Shown here one piece after another: positions 55,906-64,000 of a stretch of DNA of 64,000 nt (its first letter is position 1; every line of letters begins with the position of its first letter). This stretch comes from Trichuris trichiura. Taxonomy: Eukaryota; Nematoda; Enoplea; Trichinellida; Trichuridae. The position numbers and the translations under genes were made by a program. Below the pieces are notes generated by a model. That model worked only from the letters and a program-made list of their open reading frames with translations. It was not told the DNA's origin and did not search any database. The stretch spans positions 124,001 through 188,000 of the forward strand of contig JBAJFE010000050.1 of the NCBI GenBank assembly GCA_037903355.1, in the 5' to 3' direction.

Positions 55906-56812
55906 TCAAGTTTAATGAAACTTCACCAGCCATGAACTTGCGCACAAGGTCCCTATAAGGTCCCAAATCCTCGTAGCAACCCTCATCGGAAGGGAGACAT
56001 CTAGTAGGTGCAACCCGCCTTGTAGATCCATACGGTCAAGGCAATCCAGACTTGCAGCATTAGCGTTAGAAAGTTGCAGAACTTGCAACCTTTTATAACA
56101 AAAAATAATGACAACATGATCGTCGGGTTAGCGCTGGACAGAATTAGTTGAAAGCAAAAAATTCATTGCGCAACCAGATCAAGTTAGACATTTGCTTCGA
56201 CTTGCAAACAATAAAGGCTGCTTTTGCTTATGCAAACTTTTGTTTGAACGCTTACTCGCTGATATGTACCTGAAAATCTTTTCTACTGTAAAGCTTCTTT
56301 TACTTGTTTGAAATGAATTCAAAATTAAACGGTTTCTAAGTGGTTGTGTCGCCGCTTAATCGCCGTAGTCAGTTCAAAAGTTGCTGCTGTTGCTACGGCA
56401 AAAGCGACAAACTCGTCTGGACATTACCTAACAATACTTCGTTTAATTCACATTTTCTCTTACATTTAAAACAAAAGCTGCAAAAAGTTTTTTAATTTTA
56501 ATTTTATATGTTAAACGAAAGTCTGTAAATGGAATTGATACTGAATAAGACGGAAAAACGGGTCTCTTCCTCTACTTGTGTGCAAACAATACAGTAATCG
56601 TGACAATAATCATATCTGCTTTTTCCTTAAACATACGGGAAAACAAACAGCAGATTATCCATTCTTCGAGCGTAAACAGTGAGAAATGCGCGCTTCAATT
56701 CTCTGAAGCCTCTACACGTCCTCTTCTGCCTTTATTGGCGAGCATACGAGCTGAACTATTTTGTCCTTATCCAAACCGAAGCCAAAATACAAGCTTTATG
56801 CTTAGGTTTACA
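55906..56812. other. Intergenic, no gene recognised
   Basis: AT-rich single-copy DNA. A 114-codon plus-strand frame (56576-56920) runs into the foldback and shows no recognisable domain. Confidence 0.5.
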
Positions 56813-56999
56813 ATTGAAAATATCTTTATTTCGGATTCTGTCCCGTTGAGATGTAAAATAAAAGATTTTTCTCTCCGAAGCTTTCCGGTCTGCCGCGACC
56901 CGTCTTCAGCGGTCCAATGATGTCCCGAAAGCTTCGGAGAGAAAAATCTTTTATTTTACATCTCAACGGGACAGAATCCGTAATAAAGATATTTTCAAT
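56813..56999. mobile_element. Small foldback element with Penelope-type terminus
   Basis: Inverted arms (about 56813-56890 and 56925-56999) share TATCTTTATT-CGGATTCTGTCCC, ATGTAAAATAAAAGATTTTTC and CCGAAGCTTTC. The centre holds CCGCTGAAGACGGGTC on the minus strand, linking it to the array foldback. The outer sequence differs from the array copies. This places the family outside the array. No clear target duplication found. Confidence 0.7.
56875..56912 (-). ncRNA. Hammerhead-like motif in the single-copy region
   Basis: Minus strand: CCG-CTGAAGA, stem CGG(G)TC/GACCG, GAA, AGCT, T, CGG. Here C after the core pairs with G before GAA, so stem II is properly closed, and U at the cleavage position is allowed. 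The mirrored right arm lacks CTGAAGA and is only half a motif. Confidence 0.5.
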
Positions 57000-57391
57000 A
57001 TGAAAACACACAGTCCCGTAGAAAAGCATCACATTTTCTAGGTTTACAGTTAGCACAAAGCACAAAAACTCTACACAACTTTTAATTTGATATGTAAATT
57101 TTTCGTTGCACGGGCCATCGCTTGCAGAAACTGGTTCTGATAATCAAGTTCCTACGGTAATCCAAAATACCGTAAACGTTTTAACTCTGAAACACTTGTG
57201 ATTGCTCGCTGTCAAACCAGTTGCCCTTTTACGTATACAAAAAAGCGTTGAAAGCAATTTTGCTATTGTGCAGTTCCCATTGCAACAACCGCCGAAAGGC
57301 AAAAACGATCGCGATTTACAATTGAGAACAGTTTTCAAAAATGGAGACGCGCCTTTTTTTAAAAACTCAACTGTCAAAGGTACACTACGGA

Positions 57392-57535
57392 CGGTCTTTG
57401 AGCTCATGTCGGCGCCACTGTCAACCAAACATTGAGCAACGGAATCTCGGCGCGACTCCAGCGCCATCTGGAGAAAAGTTTCTCCTTTTCCGTTGGGCTC
57501 GGCAAGTCTGCTCGAAAGCTTCAGGGAACACACAG
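57392..57535 (-). CDS. Ankyrin-repeat-like exon (possibly Rabankyrin-5/ANKFY1-like)
   Basis: The minus-strand frame reads DAVCSLKLSSRLAEPNGKG, ETFLQMALESRRDSVAQCL and VDSGADMSSK, which fits one ankyrin repeat spacing (G-ET-FL-x-MALE, 14 residues later LVDSGAD). The wording resembles the mid-protein repeats of Rabankyrin-5 (VDAICTRGADMS...KGNPPLWLALANN). A TTTGCTAG acceptor precedes it and a CC-GTAGTG donor may follow. Neighbouring exons could not be identified, so this may be a relic. Confidence 0.35.
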
Positions 57536-58272
57536 CATCTAGCAAACGGGCGGCAATTCAAATCAAAATCTACATAATCGATCAGAATGCTCATTGACGC
57601 ACAGGCGGACAACGCCTTCTCGACATAGCGAAATGCCGGTACGAAAAGGAAATTTGAATCTCGATTCCAATAAGCTGTGCAAACTGGAGTCACTTAACTA
57701 ATCGAAGTTTTCGCGCGGGATACTATTCTAAAGAAAGCAAATTGCCTCTAAGCAACCGAATATGATCGACAGGTCAGACCGGTCAGCAAAAAAAACTGCT
57801 GTTGCAGGCTTGTTGCAAAAACTTCTCATTAAAAGGCTTTCGGTATTATTTGAAAAAAATTTCTAAGCTACTAACTTAGGCTCTTTTATAATTATGACGT
57901 CACTTCTATTGACAGAAAGTGATTCTATCGCGAATTGCGAATAATTTTGCGGGCAGCGCAAATTTGTCAACAAGGAAGGTATCCTTATAAGGTTGCATTA
58001 TGCTTTACTTCTGAAAGTTTGAGTAAACCAAAAAAGGCGCGTCACTTCTCGCCTTTCACAGCAGAAGAAGAGCAGTTCAATTTGAGATCTATGTTGCCTC
58101 GTATCAAAATCAATCGTTGCTTGTATGGGTTCACCTCGCCGCCGCAGGTTAGGATTTTGTCTGAACCTTGGCCAGAGCACCGAGGCGTATTCACTTGCTC
58201 AACAGTCAGCTAAAACAACGTTAACATGTAAAGTCAAGCAACTTTTTAAAAGTTCCAATAATTAAAAAACTT

Positions 58273-58524
58273 TCAATGTCGGTAGGAAAGCAAATCCCGA
58301 CTAAGCATTTTGCTTACCACAAAATTCTGACTGCAATTGCTTGCTCTAGCAGTCACTCCAAGCTTCAGCGGTAAACCAACCGTATCTTCAATACTCAGTT
58401 TTTCAACGATAGCGTAGTACCCATCAATTGTTTGAGTTTGGTAGTGCAAAAATTTTCGAATCTCATAAATCAAAGCCTTTATGTAGTCATCGTCTAGCTT
58501 CTCCCTGGGCTGCACTGGATTCTA
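58273..58524 (-). CDS. Unidentified minus-strand exon-like ORF
   Basis: After a TATGTTTAG acceptor-like site the frame reads NPVQPREKLDDDYIKALIYE then IRKFLHYQTQTIDGYY and VEKLSIEDTVGLPLKLG, ending at TAA near 58273. The amino-acid texture is that of a helical globular protein and it would be a last exon. A possible upstream exon (KANPESAIAFKLLS, around 58590-58633) lies in phase across a short intron. I do not recognise the protein. Confidence 0.35.
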
Positions 58525-58837
58525 AACATAGAACGAGAGATGCGCAGCGAACTGACTTGCAAACGCTAAGCAATTTGAAAGCAATGGCGCTTTCGGGATT
58601 AGCTTTCGCGTGTAAAGACAAATCGACTTTCATTAGGAAATTTTAACTAAAAACATACCGCATCTATATCCGTGATGGAATAAACGCAGAGTGCTACAAT
58701 TAAAGCTGAAAACATCCCTTGATGCAGCATAGAGAAAATGAACATTTCCAACTTAAATTGCTTTTATTAAGTAGTGTTTACTTATGTGCAGAAATATTAG
58801 TAAACGAATGTGTCACATTCGTCACAAAACAAGCAAA

Positions 58838-59068
58838 TCAAATAGTTTCCCGCGCAGAGTCCACGCAGTTTCCGATTGCTTTAAGCGATAACGACTCCGT
58901 TAGCCGCCTATCTTCTCTCTTGCGAATACACAGCGCAATATGTCTCGGAAGAACGCTCATCTCTGCGTCGACCTGAAATCGATTGTTTGCATAGCTGCGA
59001 TCACAAAAATTTAAAACTTCCTCGCAAGAGATGGTAGTAATTAAAGCAGCGGAAACCACGACTGGAAA
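58838..59068 (-). other. Unidentified minus-strand open segment
   Basis: Open frame VVSAALITTISCEEVLNFC ... SVLPRHIALCIRKREDRRL, ending TAG. It could be another exon of the gene at 58273, but no splice arrangement is convincing. No domain recognised. From 59070 to 60172 I see only AT-rich sequence and short frames. Confidence 0.22.
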
Positions 59069-60172
59069 TACTCAAAGAAAAACCAATGCTTTCGCCAATG
59101 AACCTCTGATAAACGTAAGATAAGAAACACAGCGCTATCTTATCCGGCCACGATAACTTTAAAATTCTGTATCATACATATGCTACACCCGTATTTATTT
59201 TCTACTAATGAACTGTTGGCCATTCTCGTCAGTCTTAATAATGAATAATACATGAATGATTTTTTGAAAATACAGCAGACGTTATTGTATTGAAGTTAAC
59301 AGTACCAACAAGTATATATGGACAGTAGAAATACTTATTAATAATATTCATTGACTAATTAGTAGAATAATAGTAAGTTATCATCTTGTACTGTTTGACA
59401 TATAATTTGCCGTTCCTAGTCGACAAATGATTAGGACAACATACGCGGGATGAATAGAAGTAGCTGCAAAAGCATCGATTCGGTCCAGAAAGTGAAGTTG
59501 AAACGTAAAGCATAAGAAAACAGCGAAGGCCAAATGAGCCGTACATTTTTCTGACGCAGCGGCTGATACGTATTTCAGTATTCGTAAGGAGCTACTATTC
59601 AAGTACTAAAGAAAAATAGCGAAACTGTACAGAGTTAATGCAGGAATATGCAGCTTTCGTCAGAAGCCATTTTAAGCAGTACAAAAAGAGCATTCATTGA
59701 TCAGCAATGGAACCTGCTACTGAAATGACTAGATCTTCGCTAGATATTTCCACCGGAGAATCGGCATATTCAGTGTATAGACTCTCCATGGCTGGATTAA
59801 CGCATAGCAACGGCAATACATCTTTCAGTAACTGCCGCTTCGGCCAATCCTAAGTAATCAATGATGTTTCGTCGGTACGCATTATCAGTTGGTAAAACTT
59901 ACGGCAACACTTTTGTCCGTAGAATCGTCGTCCAAAAATTGCAGTACGCTTCGCAGTTTCGATACATTGCCTACAAAAGCCGAAACGACTTAAGGCAAAG
60001 GCTATGTATGCCTGTTACAAGAAGGTTCGTCCGCTAAAACTACACTGGATTGAGCAGAAATTCTTTAAAAAATTTTAAAGTAAAAATAGGGCTGATAACA
60101 AGACTTTCCATAACGAAAAATCGGGAGTTTAACTTGCGTTCAAAAAAAGCCCATTAAGGAGGGTGGCTTTTT

Positions 60173-63100
60173 TTATATAATAAAAATTTGAAATTGTGAT
60201 AATATTTTATAGCCACTCGTAACGATAGACAAGGTTGCCGCCAAGTTCAAGCCTGCAATAGTACCGTAATAATGATAATCAAGTAGACCGGAATACGGCA
60301 AATCGAAAAGTATTCGCAGGTTAGATGGAATTTCAAGAATTAAAATACATACCGCCGTCTACAAGGTTCTTGACGTACTGCATTAACCAGTATTTGTACT
60401 CATCTTTGGAGCGAAGTACCCGAGAAGATTGGACCTGCATTTCAAAGAAATTTTCCGTAAGCGTGCCAAGCAGCTCCGTGCGCGCTGTAGCCAAAGCTGG
60501 AACTCTGAATAACGCTTACCGTTAAGCAAGAATGAAAAAATCAAAAAATCCAGCAACTTTCCTACCCGTTGTCTTTTGTCAGCTCGCGCAAAGGTCCGTG
60601 GACCCCAAGTCGTTCGGATGCGTCCAACAAATTCCGAACCGTGGCCAACTTGAAAAATGAACTGGACGAATCGACAATAAGCAACCTGCAAGCAAACACG
60701 CGTTAGCTTGAAGCGAAGATGCAAACTTCCCTATAGCATCACCAAGCGTGGCCCATGGGATTGTACAAAAAAGTTTTTCCATTTGACAAGGAAACAATAG
60801 GCCGCCCGTCATCTGTGAGCTTTGTATTCTCAACCGAAACATCCGATCCTACAGCATACGCAGTATAAGTTTAATAATTATGCCATAGTCGCAAAAACAA
60901 AAACCTCGCAGAAAGGGCAGAGCGTTTGTGCGACACAACATCTTCATGCCATCTTCAAATGACCTAAAAATGTGATAACTGCGAGATTTACCAACGTCCT
61001 TATTTTTACTGATAAATGGCAATAAAATTTGCATAAAAACAAGCAAAGAATTGCTTAAACAATATACGCATCAAATGGATGTCTCATTACCAAACGCAGA
61101 GCTTTCCGGTGACGAAAATGACAAACAAGCACCAATTTCGGCAATCGATGTACTTGACATCGTGGCTGACGGCAAACTCGTGCGTCAGCTGTTTTCCATT
61201 TGAAGTTAGCAATATGCTAATCATGTTATCTTCGAGCAGAACCGCGACAATATGGCTGAAACGTCTCCGCCTTAGCGTACGTACAACAAAATGTTCGTAT
61301 AAGGCAAAGAATCACTTGCTGGCTTTCATTGAAAGCGCCCTGCTTTGGAAGGTAGCTTTCCACAGGCAAACGTTACCAGACGAACAGAGCAGCTGGGAAA
61401 CCGACACGTTGAGACCAACGGAAATGTGGTTTTCTATTGAAAACGTATATTCACCGTACTTTTCATCAATCTAAAAGTGTTCGCAGGTACAAAAAGTCTT
61501 AAAACGCAAAAGCGCCAATTGACCTTAGCCAAAATCTGCGTAAGGCCCGCGGTCTTTGCGCTTGGCTTCGACGACAAGGCGCCCGAGTGCTTCGAAGGGC
61601 CAATCGAGGAACGTTTGGTTTTTACGCTCTGAAAAGCAAAGGCTTTAAATGGCTTACAAAAGGGAAATGCAAATTTATTACGTCACTCTCGAGTTCGGAC
61701 TCGGTGTCCGAAGAGACAATAAGAACTTTTGATCTTTGATGTTCCCCTCTGGCGAACGTTCTTTTTACCGTCCGCCTCTTCTCGTTTGGTGAAGCTTGAG
61801 ATAGCACCGTTTTCCTACCGCTTGAAGAGCTTTGCTCCTTCGCAAAATGTCTGTGCTCATTTTCTTTTGAAATGTTGGAACAGGATGGCAACACCGACTG
61901 AGGCAGCCCAACGTGGCTACCATCTAAACATGACGTAGTCACTGCTTTTTCATAATCGATTTCGTCATTCCGTTAATACTTTGCTGATGTTCAACCGCCA
62001 CTGATATGTTATCTTTACTTGCCGCTGATACTACCGTTGCGATCTCCGCTTTCGACTCAGTGACCGTTTTTGAAGCGTCGCTATCTATTGAGCTTTCAGG
62101 CAATGGTGCTGATACGTTTTGAGAATTCAAACTAAATTCAAGCAAAAAAGGCATATATGGTTATTTTGCAGCATCATCCACACTTTGCCTACTTTGGTTT
62201 CAGCTTTGGTTCCACAACGGCCGCGGATGTTAGAACAATACGGCGTTTCCCTGTGCTTGTACGTGTCTCTATTTGAGCTTCCTGCAGCTAAAAATAGACG
62301 GATTATCTACAATACAAAGGCGTATTGGCCCGAAAAGGCATACCGGAATACTCGACGAAACCGCAACAGATGGCATTGCGCAATCGATGCGTTCACCGTC
62401 TCTATATGGATACAAATATTTACAGGTGACCGATTGGCAAACACGCGTTGACACGTACTGCTTTTTTTCAAGCAAGGCAGCTCGATGAGCGGCTAAAAAT
62501 TGCGGATTCTCTATTATACGCGACGACCCGCCGCCTGTTGCGCAACCGTAGTCGGGGTCAAGAAAGCCGAGATGGGAAAACTCAATATTTCCGTAAGCTT
62601 TTTTCAAATATTCTATCTGGAACAAAAAGATGTTCAATAAAACTGAAGAACGCAGTTGAAGAGGTTTTTACCTTTTCCGCCTGAGGCAAAACGCTACCGG
62701 TTTCTTCGGCAGTGAATTGGCAGATAGCGACGTTACCGTCCAAAGACGATAACAGCAACATGGATCCATTTGCGCTCCTGCAAAAAAAATTAGCATTAAT
62801 GCATTAAGGTTAAGCAACGGTTCCTTTTGGACTGTATCTAAAGTATACGTAAGAACGGATGCCGAAATTAAATTCAAATTAAGGAACAAACTAAAATGAG
62901 CAAAAAATTGACTCTGTACAAACCTTAAAGCAATAAAAAAAAAGCCTTAAACGGCAAAACTTGAGATTAGTAACGTAAAACAGTAATAGATAAAACCCAA
63001 TAGGAATATTGACTTACCAAACCATATCCATTATACTTTTCGTGAAGATATTGGTTAGCACTACGATTGGCCTACTGCGAGACATTGACCAAACGCTCAA

Positions 63101-63584
63101 TGTTCTATCTTTGCCGCCGGTAGCACAAATGCTGCTTACCGCTGCCTACAAGCATTTCTAATTATGGAATGCATAGATGAAGAAAGCACAGCGGCGAAAA
63201 AGTGATATACTGCTGAAGGCAGCAGTGCGTACAATGCGCAAAAGCAAATAAAACGCAGAAATAAACCAATGTTGAGGCCTAAAAAAACAATAAATCTTTT
63301 TTTTCTAACCTCTTTGCCATTTTCGGTGCCTCGATAGAACGTGGGGCTCCATCGCTGCAAGAAACCATTTGGAACATGGAATGCTCGAAAAAAACGAAAG
63401 TTCGCAGTCGGATTACCACGCAAGTGACCGCTTTTCTGTGTCCGACAAAATCTCGTTCGTAGGTCCAATCGTTTCTTTCAATCAGCTTCGATACGGGCCC
63501 GCCATTGTTCATTGCATGCGCCGAAGCGAGAATAAACCCATCCGGCGACCAATCCAATCGCAATACGTGCGTTGAGCCGGAAGT
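60173..63584 (-). CDS. HIRA: HIRA histone chaperone, partial (5' exons beyond right edge)
   Basis: HIRA deposits histone H3.3 with H4 independently of replication, in the nucleus, with UBN1, CABIN1 and ASF1. Exons read leftwards: 63584-63417 (THVLRLDWSPDG, SAHAMNNGGP, FVGHRKAVTCV, hallmark WD residues), 63354-63310, 63145-63018 (GGKDRTLSVW, KSIMDMVW), 62777-62672 (LLSSLDGNVAICQFTAEE), 62616-about 62455 (RIIENPQFLAAHR), 62287-62193 (QIETRTSTGKRRIVL), 62131-about 61943 and about 61900-61682 (Ser/Lys-rich linker), 61628-61524, 61470-61316, 61255-61091 (HIVAVLLEDNMISILLTSNG), 60963-60905, 60848-60743 (GSDVSVENTKLTDDGRPIVS), 60685-60566, 60504-60353 (KDEYKYWLMQYVKNLVDG) and 60252-60173. Most junctions are GT-AG in matching phase; those near 62455 and 61943 are uncertain. 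The C-terminus is shorter than in vertebrates. The N-terminal WD repeats are not in the window. Confidence 0.85.
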
Positions 63585-64000
63585 CTGCAAAACGAACTTA
63601 ATATACAACTGAATAAACAATGTACAACAAAAAGTTTAATAAATCATCAGGTCTTTTCAGATAGGCGCCTGAATAGTACTGTAGGTTTAAGTGAAATCAA
63701 GTTCACTTAGCAGAAGCAAATGCAAACAGCCTAATCTTAAGTTCAAATTCAAATCGTGTTGGTCCAAGTAGCCGTAGGCAGCATAAATTTCCATAAAATC
63801 AATAGTGACTTATTAGAAGAAAACAGTGGAGTACATCCATTTTTTTAGCAAAGTCGGCTAGAAAAAGCTCTTTTTTACTAAAAAATTGAGGGAGAGAAAC
63901 TGAGCTTTCAGGATACTCTAGTCGCGTTGCCAGCACAAAAAGAGAAGCTGCTTTAGTTAAGATTGCCAGCGCTTAGTCAGGTTAGATCTTGATTTCACTT
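63585..64000. other. Probable HIRA intron or further upstream sequence
   Basis: Upstream of the first visible HIRA exon (acceptor TTTTGCAG at 63585-63592). AT-rich, no WD-like coding seen on the minus strand. Confidence 0.4.

Noticed and set aside
61079..61474. 131-codon plus-strand frame.
   Set aside because: Antisense to two well-supported HIRA exons (61316-61470 and 61091-61255).

Overview
This window looks like animal nuclear DNA. Genes have short introns, and there are pol II TATA boxes, AATAAA poly(A) signals, a pol III tRNA gene and remnants of mariner, Tigger/pogo, Penelope-like and LTR elements. The one confidently named host gene, the histone chaperone HIRA, has introns of roughly 40-100 bases. 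A compact invertebrate genome, perhaps a nematode such as a whipworm relative, fits, but the sequence does not prove the species.

Bases 1 to about 54000 are a tandem array of ten related units, each 2.6-7.4 kb. By content I call them A (7.2-7.4 kb, no mariner/tRNA block), B (6.0-6.6 kb, with mariner helix-turn-helix remnant, tRNA-Lys and a Tigger 3' end) and C (short). The order is A1 (1-7337), B1 (7338-13718), C1 (to 17907), B2 (17908-23953), A2 (23954-31307), A3 (31308-38478), B3 (38479-45056), C2 (to 48386), C3 (48387-51388), C4 (51389 to about 54010). A1-B1-C1 recurs about 31.3 kb downstream as A3-B3-C2, so there is also a higher-order duplication.

Each unit carries one copy of an unrecognised small-protein gene, and C3 carries two. 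The protein has an N-terminal hydrophobic segment, an acidic and Ala/Pro-rich middle, and an Arg-rich tail ending in a conserved GPTGPP-x-RS-(I/L)-NLR-x-RR-I-(V/M)-I motif. Upstream lies a TATATAAGG box, in several copies with a TGCAGG-N5-CCTGCA dyad, and downstream an AATAAA signal. Copies at 679, 8012, 24631 and 49265 are intact. Others are frameshifted, nonsense-mutated, fused (44993, 49044) or decayed. Size differences among the three closest intact copies are multiples of three, which argues that the protein is real. This family and its array are the best candidate for something undescribed.

Mobile DNA has shaped the units. It includes Tigger termini and transposase C-terminal remnants, a Penelope-like reverse transcriptase fragment fused to a Tigger remnant, hammerhead-ribozyme-like motifs beside the Penelope pieces, a palindromic foldback with a 9-bp target duplication (50565-50811), a 280-bp solo LTR with a 5-bp target duplication (13856-14135), and two short snap-back inverted repeats exactly at deletion junctions.

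From about 54010 to the right edge the DNA is single-copy. It holds an isolated Tc5/CENP-B-type DNA-binding ORF, a small foldback with a hammerhead-like half, an ankyrin-like exon, a few open minus-strand segments I cannot name, and the 3' two thirds of HIRA on the minus strand (60173-63584), whose 5' exons lie beyond the window.
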